Source: Pseudoscleropodium purum
Taxonomy: Eukaryota > Streptophyta > Bryopsida > Hypnales > Brachytheciaceae
Direction: 5' to 3'
NCBI GenBank assembly: GCA_963969395.1
Contig: OZ017802.1
Location: 8,620,501 to 8,684,500 of the forward strand
DNA: 64,000 nt
In this document: piece by piece, positions 34,937 through 48,846 of the stretch
Numbering within the stretch: the stretch's first letter is position 1
How the letters are laid out: each line of letters starts with the position of its first letter
The notes under the pieces: generated by a model
Told to the model about the DNA's origin: nothing
Seen by the model: only the letters and a program-made list of their open reading frames with translations
The model's database searches: none
Made by a program: the position numbers and the translations under genes

Positions 34937-36970
34937 TGACTTGCGCTTGCAAGCGCCGTAACTCCCTTCTCTCTCGCGCACACTCAGTCACACTCTCACA
35001 CTCTCGTATTCTCACTCACTTCACCCCAACACGGTCTGGCCGAGCCCGTGCACGCGCTGCACAAATCCAACAAGCTCTTCGCTACTTCGCCGTAGCCCTG
35101 TGGTGGTCGCCACAGAGCTGAGGGGGTAGTCCATCGGGCGCACCAGTGCGGGGAGTTTTTGTTCTGGGATGCGGATTATCGATGCTCAGTGGTCCTGGAG
35201 TCTGCCCAAAACCGGTTTCCTGATCCAGTGACCCCCAATCCCTCCAGCTCAAAGTTGATCAATCACACGGCGATCTAGCTCACTTGTTTTGGGAATATTG
35301 CCGTCTCCCTCTCCACCTGTGCAGCACTGGAGGCTCAGTCACCCCGCTTGACCTTACCCTTTACGTAGCTCAGCTGCCCTGCAATCCCCGTCGAAGAGCA
35401 CGCACACGGAAGGCTGACACATGTAACAGTGGATGCGTGTCGACACCCCTGGCTGATTGATTCACCACCAAGCCACCCAAGTTGGGTACTTACACACCCA
35501 CAGGCACCGATAACCGCTCCACGCTAGCGCTCCTTCACTTTCTGATCCCTGAGCTCTGACTATCCCCACACCTGCACCCAGTTTCCACTTTCAAAACCCT
35601 TGCATCTCTCCCTTCAAAAACTCACAACTTGGGGCCTTAGCTCAGAGAGGGATAGCCGGTCCCAGGCAATACACAAGTGCTATATACAAACAAAGTTCTC
35701 TAAAGCCACCGCCGCCGTCCTCGTCCTCCTCCTCAGGACAGCCCCTGGCTGCAGTGAGCTCAACACGCTACTGAACAGAAGTCTACCTCTAGAAACCCGC
35801 ACTCATCAACATCAACACACAACCAAAACTGGAGTAAATATTCCCCGGGCCCAGCCCGCGTGCACTATCCCAGCGGTAACGAACTGTTCCTCACAGCACC
35901 GAATCAATCCCCCAAGCCCCACTACTGAATCATCATCTGCAGCAGCAGCAGCAGCAGCCTAATGTGCGCGTTATTTTTCCCCTCTCCTGAGCACCTGGGC
36001 ACCCTGCCTGGGTCCCCAACGAGGACCCTTAGTAGCAAGAGTGTAGTACTATTAGTGATGACGACAACAGACAAGCAAACGACAGGATTGTTCTCCTTTC
36101 TCAACTGAGCGCGCGACGGAGCTTTCTAACTGAGCGCGGACCCCCTTTTCCCCCCCAGTAGAGTGAGAATCAACGTGACAGACGAAAGGCAAAGGTAGTG
36201 TGACTCGTAGTAGTGAGGGGCGGAGTGACGGCACTAACCTACCTTACTACCGCTCAGACAGCCCTTGGGCCCGACGAGGACTTCACTGTTGAAGAAAGAA
36301 CACTCAGCATTGGCTAGCTCTGTCACGCCCAGACAGTGCGGAACGACGGATGTAAGTTAACTTATGTGTGCCGTGTGCGCTGCAAGCCGAGCCGAGCCAA
36401 GCCAAGCCGGGCCGTCCCCACCTCCGTCCCTTGCTTCCCTCCCTCCCTCCGTCCCTCAGTCCCCCTTCCGTCTTTCTAGATAAATGCCCAGGAGCCCACC
36501 CACTCACAGCTGGGGGTTGTTGTTCAGGTTCCACAGGCCGCCGCCTTCATCAGCACCATTGGTGTATGGCACTGTGATAGACTAAGTTAGCACTAACACC
36601 CGCACTAGCAAACGAGAAGCAGCAGCACTAAGGTAAGCTTAGAGCAAACACGAGGGAGCACTAAAGTGGGCTCCAACTCCGTCGACTAGTGCCTGTGTTG
36701 CTGCTGAACTTTCAGGCCTTGAGTTCCCTCCGGCATTCCTCCGCCTGCCTGCAGCTGCCAGTGTAAGAAAAGGCATTTTCCCCTTGGACGGGCCCCGCTT
36801 CGTCCACTTTGTAGCAGCCCCGCCTTTCCAGCTTTCGGCCCCGCGCTGCAACCGACACATCTATACCATACGGAGATCTCTACGAGTATGCTCTACGACG
36901 CGGGTCCGTCCCGGCCTCCCTCCTGCTACTGCTAACTTACGGAGGCCGGGAGGACGCCCCGCCGTTGGGG
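34937..36970 (-). promoter_or_regulatory. 5' UTR and promoter region of the GRF gene
   Basis: About 2 kb of balanced-composition DNA upstream of the GRF start contains CT-rich stretches, a (GCA)n run at 35939-35958, and CTCCCTCC-type pyrimidine tracts near 36428-36465. The long CT-rich stretch adjoining the ATG suits a leader. No TATA box stands out and I place no start site. The ORFs here show no domain. Composition returns to AT-rich by about 37000. Confidence 0.45.
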
Positions 36971-39900
36971 ACGCAGTGGGCACAAGTTTGGATGAGCTCA
37001 TTGCTGGCAAAACTCTTCGGGGATGTACATTTCATGTCACATGTGTGCATTACTATACAAGGAGAAGTTGGCTTGCAACAAGCTTGTCCAAACTTTGTGC
37101 CTACAATGCACTTAGAGTGCACTTATCTTGATTAAGAGAGGAGGTTCCAAAAGCACCCATTTCAAAGCTAAAAATTAATTTCATCTAGGGAGGTTGAAGC
37201 TTCTTGAAATATTTTTTGGTGAATTTTTTTCCCAAAACAATTGGAATTGACATCTAAACCAAGTCATTTCATATTTTATAGAGTGATGAAATTTTGAAGT
37301 TGGAACACATTGGTCACTAAAAGTATCCACCTTTATAAATGTACATTATCTATGCATTGTTGGTACGATGAGAAAGCAAAATTTTCAAATAGTGTACATT
37401 TGGGGATGTGGATGCTATTAGAACGTGTGCATTTTGTGGACCTCTTACGTTACATTTAAAAGTAGTACCAATTAGGTTGTTTCAAAGCCAATAAGTCTCT
37501 TATATACGTTTTTCCACTTTTTTTACCTCTGATTTGTCCTTCGCAATAAAGTCCACCACTTTTGAGTTGTGTAACAATCCATGACTATCCCTACTATGTA
37601 GGTGATTCCTTCACTATGTACTCAAGTGAACCTATATGTCTTCACTCGTGCCAAAAGGACACAAGATTCAATATTCAACTAAGATAAGGGGTCGGTGAAG
37701 CATTATTGCATTGGGTGGTTTTAATTGGCACAACACCACGAGTTTCAATTAAAGTTGCCCTTATTGAATTTACAAATATTTTTGACAAAAGTCAAAATAA
37801 CCAAACATACAATATTGTACATATATTTTAGTCAATTCATTTTTGAGAAGAAGAAGAAGATCCATTATAGGCAGTCAAAGCAAAACCACACAACTTTTCA
37901 TTGTTGACTCTAAAAAGAGAGAAATGCCATGTTTGGAGGTTCTAAAAGCACACAAGTTCTAAAATCATCCACCTCTTCTAATGTATTCTATTTGTATATG
38001 TTGCATTTTATAGCCTTCAACAAAGAACAAACAATGTACATTATAGGGAATGAGAAATTTTAGAATCCTATGCCATTTCAACTTCAAAAATTTCATAACT
38101 AATTCCACAAAGCTCCAAAAATATGAAACAACTTGCGTTAAATGCCAATTCCGCTTATCTTTCAAGGAAATTTTACTACAAAATATTTCAAAACGTTTCA
38201 CCTCCCCCAAAATCAGTTCCATTTTTAAATGGTCGATTCATGAACCTCCTACTTTCATGTAGAAGCAGGCATGCTATCGTTCATCAATTGAGATCATCCA
38301 TAGGATGACTTTTCAACCCAATTCCAACCCTTTCAGCCCCCAATTCCACGAATGAGGAGCCAATTTTTTTTTCCCCTCCATTTGCATGTCAGAGAGCAAA
38401 ATTGAGTCCTTGACTGGGGATCCGTCCCAATTGGACTTAGTCCATAATGGGTCTGCTTACCCTAATAACTACCCTCCCTGTTTTTTCCCCTCCCTTCCCT
38501 TGTACCCTGCCTGTCTCTCTACCTTTCTCTTTTCACACCCTCATCCATTCATCAGTACAATTCCCTCTCTACGAGGTTACTTCCTTCCGAGTATTAAATG
38601 GTATTTTGGCAATGGAGTGGGTCTGGGTTTTGTATGGTTAAGCGGGGGATAAGTTAAGTTAAGTTAATTGAAGTTAAATTAATTTGAAGTGGTTGCCAAT
38701 TGGCAGACGGAATGGAAGGACCACTTTGTTGGGTTATGTTTTGGGGGCTCACACATGCAAGGACCTGTATTAATACTCGAGCCGACAATTAAATCTTTGG
38801 GTAGGTTGAGCTTTGATGTTAGTAAGGTATGTAGCCCACAATGTACCGCAGCCCTGGGTAGATGCTATGTCTTATGGGTAAGCTTCCAACGCACATTGGG
38901 AAGGTGCTGAAGTACGTCGTGGAAATGGAATGATTGCCTGGAGAAAATGAGGGATGACAATTGCTATTGATGAAGTCCAAGAGGGGGAGCGGAGGGAAGG
39001 GTGGGCGGACATTGGGTTCGCAAAAGCAAAATTACTAAAGCGTGTGCCAACTTCAGTACCGGTATCCCCCCATGTATTTTTTTTTTTTGAAAACGGTGTT
39101 AATTAAGAGAAAAGAAATACAAGTCAGACCGGTTCACTCCCCTTGTATTTTATGTCACTACAAAGTGTTATTATCCTCAATGGACCATCTGAAATTGTAC
39201 TTAACTTACTTTAGGTTTTTAAGGGAAATTGCCCAATGTATGGGCAGAATTCTTTTTTAATTCAGTGGGGTGTCCATATCCACAAATTCCTCTTTTTTTT
39301 TAATGTATTGTGGACTACTAGCATGACCTTGGAGATACTTGAAGTTCCCACCCTTAGAGAGTGTGCTTGAAAACAAGATGTACCAGCGCCGTCTGTCTGT
39401 CTGTCTGCAGCCGCTTTGGTGCGTAATAACGCAAAAAAAATTAGGAGTGGCAAAAGCACCATCTTTTGCATCTTTACCCGCAAAAGGGAAGGCAGGTGAA
39501 AGTTTGAAAGTTTGAGACTTCTTACAGTTGGGCTGTCCGTCCTTCCTTTGACTGAATGGCAGGTAGGCTTTTTTTTTTTTTTAATTTTAATTTTTTTTTA
39601 TCCCAGGTGATAACTTAAGTACTGTAATTTGGAGCTGAAAAGCTGAAATGGTGGGGTTGGCTTCGTCAAGACAGACATGATACATCAATCCCGAGACAAA
39701 CACCATAATTAATATTATCAACAATACTAGCAATTGAAATGGAAATCAGGAAATTTGTATTTTTTTTTTTCCATATGATACAAGCATGTCAATTTTATTT
39801 ATTTAGTAGTTTTCTTGAAACGAATCAGACATCAAAATCCAGTAAAAGAATGAAGGCAATCATATAACTTATTACTGTATGTGTACTTTTCTACTTCAGT

Positions 39901-42900
39901 TTTTCTACACAATTGGAGGCTTTTCTGTGCTGCAAAAAAGACAGTCGCACTCTACACTTGAGTAGCATCAAATCTATTAAGTGAGATTGTTTTTGCATTG
40001 GATCATGTTCAAGTATTTATTTAGATTAACAATTTGGAAGAGTAATCATTCTTAGTTGAGAGATTCAATCAGCAATGCTTTAGGAATTTTAGTATAACCT
40101 ATTATGGGATGTATTGTAAAGAAAGTATGTTTAAACATAAGAGTGTGTAAGGTTTTAGGGAACTATTGAAAGCTTAGAAGAGTAATTAGATTTCATAGGA
40201 TATTCAATTTGGTAGAAAATTTCAACACATTATATCAGGGTTCATGAATGGAGAAGACGTGCCTCCTATGATCCAATCCAACCACTATGTCTTGTATGTA
40301 GCCATGAAAGATTGATAATTATGGGTAGGTGACATTTTAAAATGGTTTGAATCCTCACATTAATTCTGAGGCCTTAAAACTTATTTACCAACTTTGCTAG
40401 CACTGAAATCATAGTTGAGATTCAATAAAAAGTAACAATAGTGGTAGATATGGTATTATTAATGTACTTGATCTCCACCCATTTCCTTCCACTAGTATCT
40501 TGGCTATAAATATTGCCCAAATTATAGGATATGGCAACATTGGCTTGCTTTCAATTAAAGCAAGCCATTTTATTTAAGACAAACTTTTAAATGAGCACTA
40601 CTAGTTTTTAGTGGCACAAACATGTTCAAATAAGCTGTTGTACAATAATATGGTTTATGTTAAGGTCTACTCAAACCACGTGTAGATGTAGCTTTTGTCT
40701 TTCTGCAACAACTTTTTCTTCTATTTGAAGCCAATTCAATCAATCAATTAGTCCAAGATGAATTAGTAAATTATCATAGCTAACAGTCACAACAATGTGA
40801 TTGTGCAAAATATTTCTATTTTTAGTATACATTAAAACCTCAATTTTTTAAATAAATAAATAAATCACAAGATGTCAATCTTAACCATAGATACATTAGT
40901 CTACCAATCAATCCATTAGTTTTAATTCATTTGTCACTCCATCCATTCGTCAATTAGTGTATCAATTATTCAATTTGTTCATCCATCAATTTATTAAATA
41001 CTTCATTTATTTTATTTGTTCAATCCATCACAAAGTTAAGAAAGTAATCTATCAATTAGTTAGTCCATTATTCAAATAGTATTTAATCTATTAAATCTTG
41101 AAGACCCAAAGATGAGGGTTTCATCTAAAATTCAAAATTGTCTTTTATAAAATCATAATTGAATGAAATCGAGTCCTAGAAATTTATATTTTGTGTTGTA
41201 AGTGACAATTTCAAAATATAAGTATTGACAATATAAAATGTTTAAATGGTTTAAAAGAAACAAAAGATCAAAATTTCCCACTTTTTGCTTCAAAAAATAT
41301 ATTTCACTTTGAAGAATAATTGTTGACTTGGTTTTTTGAAATAGAGGAATTTTTTTCCTTTCAAATCATAGAGTTGAAAATGTTTGCCTAAAATTTCTCT
41401 ATTTTTTTTTTTTTTTTTTTCAATTTTCAGTTTTGAGTCAAACATGTAATTTAATATTCCACAAAATGAAAATAAATTTTCAAAAAATCACAAAAATGGA
41501 CAAATTTGTTAGTAGACTTAACCCTTAAACATTAGATCCAAACTAAGGGACTTGGTTTTTTAGAATCTTCATTGAAACTTTTCTAGTACTTAGCTAGCTA
41601 CATGTGAAATTCTTGATATAATTCTCTTTGTCTTCATAAAATGTATCTATCAATCTAAGTCTTGGGTTTCGAATCACAAATCGAAATTGTATTTTTTACA
41701 TTAGAAAGTTTGATAAAAATAAAAGTAAAAGTAAAATGAGTAGTAGCTTTGAAGTTATCCTTGAGGAGGCTCATCATTGATTGGTCATTTGAACAACCTA
41801 ATGATGCCCGCAAAAGATTATTATTTATCAATAATAGATATTTTTGTTAAAATCATGACAATTATTCTTCAAAGTAATAGAAGTGCTTTTAGATGACAAT
41901 AGTGAGATAAAACAAGAATGAAAATTGGTAAGGAATAGCATTAGAAACAAGTGGAGTAGCTTGAAGGTCATATATTTTTACCATGTTGACAATGTTCACT
42001 TGCAATTTTTTACATAGTTTAAATTAGAATATTTATAGACAAATGCAAGATCCCATACTTTAGATTTAAACCTTGACAATTTTAAAACTTTTTATGATAC
42101 AACTTAATGGTGCGTTGATTGTTACTTTATATTCTTTATTTTTATTTTTATAAATATACATTAAACAAATCCCATTTTATAGCATATGAGTTCCTTTCAT
42201 TTTTTTGAACTCATCCTCTTTAACTTTTTCTATTTGTATTCTAACTCTATGTTATTAAATTTGGGCTATGTACAAGTTTTAAGAGAATTTGAATAAAAAC
42301 TAATTGTTTAGTTGACTAAGATTGTTACTAATGCCATAACACAATTGCAAACCTAGCAATGAATTTATTAGATTTATGGAAGATAGACTTGCAATAAGTT
42401 TGTACATCGTAGTTCAACAAAAACAACAAAAATAACAATTCAAGGATTATTTTAGTAACTATAGATATACACATACATATACACATACCACATTGTTTAC
42501 CTCTTATTCTATACATCTCTTGGTAATAATATTATATTTTTATCATCCTTTACATTTAAAATTTGAAAAAAGGATTAATTTCTAAAGGACTAGGCATTCA
42601 AATTTGGAATAATGGATGAACACAAACACATGCCAAGCATATAAAAATGCATTTTTCATTCATCATTTTTTTTGTAGATATGTATTTTAGTTCTTTAACA
42701 TTTGTATGGCAAAAATTTTGAAGGCTTTGCTTTAGAAATATTCTACTTTTCCTTAAATATTGGTAGGTTTGGCCTCAAAAGGTAAAATTTTTAGTTTAAA
42801 AATGATTGTTCAAAAACCAATTGAATAAAAAATATAAAAAATCTTCAAAAATCACTACAATCGAAATTTTATGTTTTGAGCTTCAAAGAAAAATGTATTA

Positions 42901-45900
42901 GAAAAATCACAAATATTCAATGTTCAATCAATTTTAGAATAAATTTTCAATTTTTGGTTTCAAATTTCATTGAAAAATATTAATTTGTATACAAGTAGAT
43001 CTAATTGTAAGAATATAATCTAAAGATTGTATCTTACAACTATTGCATGTGAGTCAATATTAAATCATTATTCTACGTTGCATTTTACAATATATCTTCA
43101 CAATTTTAGAAATTTAGACTACCTTTGGTCTTTAATTCTTCAAGGATTAAGAGGACAGAATGTGTTCTCTTCAAATTCTCAATGGCAAATTTTCAAGAGG
43201 GCAAAGCAAATTTCAATATAATTGAAAGTAGGATCTTATAGAGTAGAATGTTGACACTTGTTGCATTTTCAAATTTTTCAAATTTTAATGTGAGAATTAT
43301 GTTTAAACTTATTTTAAAAATGTAGTCTTATTGAAAAGGGGAATAAACATGATTATTTTTATAGTGAAAAGAATAGCGGAGATGAGATAAAAAAATATTT
43401 TTGGACATTTCTAGACTTTCTTTTGCATTAATAAGTTGGATTTGGAAAAAAACTCAAATTTGTATTTTTAGAAATTTAAAAATACATAGTTCAATCTATT
43501 GTGCTTAAGAGCACAAATAATTATAATGATTCCATTTTTTTTTTAAATATTTTACAAAAATATGCTCATAATATCAACTTAAAATTTTTTTAAAACTGAA
43601 TTTAAAAATTTTATAGGATTGAATTTGGTCAATTTTGGCTTTTTACTTCTTTTGTTTGAAAATGTTTACAGATTTGAAAGAGTTTTTTATTTTTATTTTT
43701 TATTTTTATTTAGATTCCAATAGAAAAATTTTAGAGAGTAAAAAATCACTACTATTAATATTTGACAATTTTTCTTCCCTTCAAATTGCATTTTTTTGCC
43801 TATGAATTGGTCATCCAAAATTGTTATAATCTAAAGATAGTCAATACTTTCCAAAATTAATTCCATGCATACTAGACAAGTAGTAGTCTTTACTTTTGTG
43901 TGGTTAAAATAAAAAATTCAATCACATTCATGTGCAAAAGAATATCAAAGTGAAAAAACTTGTTAAAAAACTCCATTGTCAAAAAGTTGTTTGGCCTTCA
44001 GGGATTAAGGTCCTTAACCCTTGAATAGAAGAATTTTGACAATTCCATCTCAAAGAGTCATATGCATGCAATTATTCATCAATAAGCCATAGAATTAGAT
44101 TGGAATGAATTACTAGATGAACCCTAGCGAACATTAATTATAGAACAGTGACAAAATTAAGCCTGATCTTACCAAATCTCATTCAAAAAATCCAACTAAA
44201 AGATACTATTAATTTAAGTAAATAGTATCTTGTATTTAGAACATAAAGTGAGGCAGAGGTTATAGGTGCCTTTGCTTCACCCAATTAATTTTTTTAATTC
44301 CCACCCCTAAACACCAATCTAGATACACCAATTTGTAATTTCATATTCAATTTGGAATATACAATCAATATGGGATATTGGCGTATTTGTCTTCTACATC
44401 CATATTGTATCTATATCCCATATCGATGGCTTGGATTATTTTATTTTCAGTAAGGATTAGCAACAAGGAGAGGGACGATTTTTTTAAGTTTTATGATTTC
44501 CCAATTTCATCAGAGGAGATTTGAAGGCAACAACAACCTAGTTCAACATGTTCCTTTTGTTGTTCCCCCAATGGCAAAGGAATGTTTGGTTGTCAGAATT
44601 AAAAATTAATTAAAGAAATAAATTATATTCAATTCTTTAAATGCAAAAAAAATTGAATTAATTTTTTTTTAAATTAATAGAAATGACGTGGCACTCTCTC
44701 GACTACGTTAGAGTGCATCGCTGGCAACATTTCCAATGTTTTCAAGATTGGGGAACTTGTAGTTTTGTAGAGCCCTCAAATCTCATGTAATGGGAGGGGA
44801 GGCGGGAAGTTCTAAGCCATGTCACATCTTTTCATTAGATAGTAGATTAAGCACTTTGCTTTGCCAAATTAAACTTTCATATGTGTTCACCAATTAAATG
44901 ATGCTACAAGACACTTTTGGAGAAAATATAATTGTTCTATACCAAATTTTTGTTATCAAACTACAACAAATTATTGTATGTAGATTGTAGAGTTTGCACA
45001 TGTATGTTCTATGAATAATTTGTTAAAAATATATTTGGTATATATTAAAAATAGAATTATTTTGTAAATATTCCCCATAATTTAAAAAAATTCCCTCAAT
45101 TTTAGAATCTATTACTTTTCCACTTATATTGTTTACCTATAATAGTCATTATATGTTAAAAAGTTCTACAATAGGTTGCATTACAATAGTGGGTTGTAAA
45201 TTCAAAGTCAAGGTAATCCTCACAATATCATGTTGTACTACCTTTAGTTTGATGTTCCGTTTTGTTGGGTTGTGTCTTTTGGAAAGGACCTCTTTTGCAT
45301 TCATATGTAAAATCCACATTAGTAGTCCTATTTTTAGCACAATCACATTGAATCTCTTAATTTCTTTTTATACATTGAAGATTTATTTAGTAAACCTTAG
45401 AATTTTAGGTTTGAAATTCCTTCTAAAAAATATTTATTACTTGTTCTACTTGTTTTCTTAGGAGATTTTGATTTAAAAGAAGAATGTATGATCTACTTGC
45501 CTCTAGTGACTTTCATAAGTATTCATACACTTCAAAAATTGCCAAATCTAATTGAGAAATTAGATTTTTTTTAAATGGACATATTGAAGTACTAGTAATA
45601 TAGTAGTATAAATAATTTGTCAAAAATTTTAACTATTTTTTATTTTATAAGAATCTATTTTAAACAAGAATGTTATTTACACCACAACATGTCCAAATTT
45701 AGTTTAAAATCTCTAATTTCTCAATTAGCTATGAATTGTTTTCTAAGTGTACAAAACATTTTGAGAGCCCATTGTATGTGAGTGTAATTTTCAGTAATTT
45801 ATTTCAAAAAGTAGTAATTTTCATTGATTTTCATTTGCACTTGGATCATATTTCATAAAAACACAGTCCCTTCACTTCATTTCAATAATAATGGAGGCTT

Positions 45901-46440
45901 ATTAGGAAGATCAAAGGTCAACATTTTTTTTTATTGCAATCTACTACATTTGGCTTCAACCCATTATATTTGATGTTCAGATTCCAACAAGTGCCAAATA
46001 TCAAATATATTTAGAGGCATCTCCAACAACAACAACTAATTTTTTTTATTTGGGAAGGCCCCTCATATCATATCCTATATCTTCGTTCTCTTGCACTGGA
46101 AAAAACAAACAAAAACCATAATGTAATGTAAAAAATAAAAATGAAATCTCAGTCCTTGTCTGGGCTAACTTATGATCCCTTGACAAATGATGAAAAAATT
46201 TATCATGGAACTGACCATACCTCATTTGTGCCACAACAATATCAAACAAATAAAATAAACAAACGATTGCTATGATAAAACAAAACAAAACAACTTCCTC
46301 CCACAGGTTTATGACTTGGATTTCTAATATTAAATTGAAGAGAGGGTAACAAATGCCAAGAGTGTGTGAGCAAACCACAGTAGGTAGACTTTTTTTAAGT
46401 ATGTTTTTAATTCTTAGTTTATTTCCCCTCCCCAATAATG
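36971..46440. other. AT-rich intergenic DNA with a less AT-rich patch at 38330-39540
   Basis: About 9.5 kb with no gene I can support. The patch at 38330-39540 has balanced composition, ORFs of up to 88 codons and a GTCTGTCT run near 39392, but none shows a domain. Terminus-like words (TTAACCCTTAAAC at 41519, TCCTTAACCCTTG at 44008) hint at decayed family copies. A small inverted repeat, ATATGGGATAT with ATATCCCATAT, lies at 44370-44425. Confidence 0.55.
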
Positions 46441-46977
46441 AAAGCTGATAATGAGTTGGTGATGCCCCCCCTTCAAATGATGTGACTCCTTTCAATTATG
46501 TTTTTCCCTTCTTTCGTTGCGAGTTTTGATCATTCATTATCTATCTCTCCGTTCTACGGTATTGTAGGTCACATTTTCAATGTCAATTGTTTCAAGCTCT
46601 CCGCATTGCAAAAGCAAAACAATGACCCGGACTCAAATGGTAGGCTAGGCCGCTTTCGGTGTTGGGCTTCCATGGTACCATGCCCAATGTGGACCAATGT
46701 CTTTGACACCCCATGTGTGCAGGAAGCTTTGTCCCAGTTGATGAATTTGCTAAAAAAAATTTTCCCCCTTTTTTCAATGTTCATAAATAATAAACAGAGT
46801 GCAGTACTCTGGTGTTTCTGGTGAAAGAGATGGGCCTCACTGTTGGAGTGTCCATGTGTTGGTTTTCCTAGGAAATCCACAGATGAATCATTGATCAATT
46901 AGACCTTCTGTTCTGTTTGAAGGTGAATGACAATAATCACAAATTGCTTTCATTCAGCCCCGAGGGATTTAGCATAA

Positions 46978-47089
46978 GGCAACGTCCGAGGAGGAGGGCA
47001 CTTTGCAAAATAAAGGACTGACAAGGAGGTCGGGGCCTTTCTTGTCCGCCCTTTATTTTGCAAAGTGCCCGACGACAGGAGACGTTGCC
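46978..47089. other. Foldback with perfect 21-bp stem (hairpin candidate)
   Basis: 46996-47016 is the exact reverse complement of 47050-47070 (21 of 21). A 9-bp outer stem (GGCAACGTC at 46978-46986 with GACGTTGCC at 47081-47089) closes it after a small internal bulge. The loop of 33 bases can partly pair. Arm length and bulge placement resemble a plant miRNA precursor, but a small foldback transposon remnant is also possible. Confidence 0.6.
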
Positions 47090-47704
47090 CAACGTAAAAT
47101 CGCGGCCAAGAAAATGTTCCATACATGCAAAATTAGAAGAATGTTCAGGATGAACTTTGGGATGCAATAGTTGTTGGATGAAATGGTCATATTGCCTGAT
47201 AATGCTGGCAAAACTGCATACCCGGGCATCACAACCTGATTGCGCAACAGAACCCACCCACAATTCACTAGAAATTTCTTAGGAGGGATTTGAGCATGAG
47301 CTTACTATAAGAAGAAGAGTAACTCTCGTCTCATCATATGACTAGCGTGAATGAAGAGTCTGTTGGGGATAGCTAACTTAGTCTGCATACTGTAAGTAAG
47401 TAAATCCATTGATTTCGCTCTGTTTCAGTGTTTTTTCAGATGCTGTTTTTTGTTGAAGGTAAGGCCTGTTTGGTATTCAAGTACCTAGTGTGTAGTACTG
47501 GAAGGGAAGGGGGAATACCTTCCTTATTGCTTGCTTGCCTGCCCGCCCATGTGTCCGCAGTGGAGTGAGAATTTCCAAGTCAAAGTGCGGAGGACAAGCT
47601 AATCAGATCCACGTACCTGGTGCATCAAGCATATGATTTTGAGATCATATGCTCGCTCGCTCAGTTGCTCTCCTCTCAGTCTCGGTCTCGATCTCAAGGT
47701 GTGG

Positions 47705-47729
47705 AGCAGAGCAGAGCAGAGCAGAGCAG
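47705..47729. repeat. (GCAGA)n microsatellite
   Basis: Five tandem GCAGA units in balanced-composition DNA. Confidence 0.9.
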
Positions 47730-48516
47730 GTGATGTCACTCCTTTTGCTATTCCTAGACACATTCAGGCTTCAGACAAACGGGCTGGGGCAATCAGATCG
47801 CAACCTCAAAGTCATACTGGAAACACCAACGCTCATGCTTATTTATTAAACCCTGGAGGACGAGGCCCAGACTGGGTTCCACGCCAGACTTGTTTCTCAC
47901 GGAACCGGACAAATATTGTTCATGATCCAGGGTGTCAGTTGCGAGAAATTCATAAAGCAGCAGAGGTGTTGTTAACAGGGGGAAACCACTGTGACAACAC
48001 TGTATACAAAACTCTAAAAAATGTATAGGCAAGTTTCACCACTTGTTACTGTAAAAAAACCCAGAAGAGATGGGCATAGCAAACTTTGGGATTCACGAGA
48101 CGGAGAACCAAGGTGACTGCACCTAAATTTGATTGACCAAACAAGTAATTCTTCAGCATGGTTTTCATTATTATGTTGAATTTTTTTTTTGGAGTCTCAT
48201 TGGTAGTTGAAAGGGAATTCTATAATTTCTTAAAAATGCATTTTTCCAACCCAACATGAAGAAACTATGAATTTTAAAAGTACTGAAATAGATGTTTCTA
48301 AAACTGACACGGGACTCTCATGAATAGTGGCAGTACATTTTGGGCAAGAATTTGTGGGAGTTGGGTTTTAAAAAGGGGTCATAATTACTTGTAGTTATCT
48401 TAGTCTTTGTATGCAATCGATGACCACACAAAATTGAGCCCAATTTTTGTAGAAATATAAACATTATGTACAAAACCACACATAGTCACTGTACAAATAG
48501 TCTTCATATTCTATAG

Positions 48517-48785
48517 TTAACCCCTAAAGGATCAAGCTACGTTTTTTTGGCAACACTACAAATTTGGACAAGTGTATGTGACTAGAGGTTCCTATGTTTT
48601 TAGCCCAAATTTTTATAAAAGGTGTAGATGCAGAATATCTTTCATGTGCAATAAATTTCAAGACATTTGGAAATATGAGCCAAAAGTTATAGCCTAATGT
48701 GTAGTTTTTTTCTCAACTCGGGCAGGACAGATTTGAAAAAAAAAATCCTTTTTTTCAAAGATACAGATTTGAAATTGATTTTCTA

Positions 48786-48787
<2 letters not shown>
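48517..48787 (-). mobile_element. TTAACCCCTAAAG-family element, truncated copy R8
   Basis: Begins TTAACCCCTAAAGGATC and follows the family in reverse orientation through AAAAGTTATAGCCTAATG to GATTTTCTAGA. There homology stops at a (TA)n expansion. Confidence 0.6.

Positions 48788-48841
<54 letters not shown>
48788..48841. repeat. (TA)n microsatellite at the break of copy R8
   Basis: An alternating AT tract of about 54 bases begins exactly where family copies carry a short TATATA stretch after CTAGA, so it probably expanded from the element and may have caused its truncation. Confidence 0.8.

Positions 48842-48846
<5 letters not shown>

Larger units (their letters stand above)
46441..48100. 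other. Balanced-composition patch with the foldback and no recognised gene
   Basis: ORFs of 60-150 codons occur on both strands (for example 46498-46824 plus, 46937-47263 minus, 47633-48028 plus). None shows a domain or codon pattern I can defend. The foldback at 46978-47089 is the only structured element I see. Confidence 0.45.

Noticed and set aside
45129..45461. 110-codon ORF and similar Phe/Ile/Leu-rich ORFs in the AT-rich regions
   Set aside because: Their composition is what AT-rich DNA gives by chance and no domain or start context supports them.
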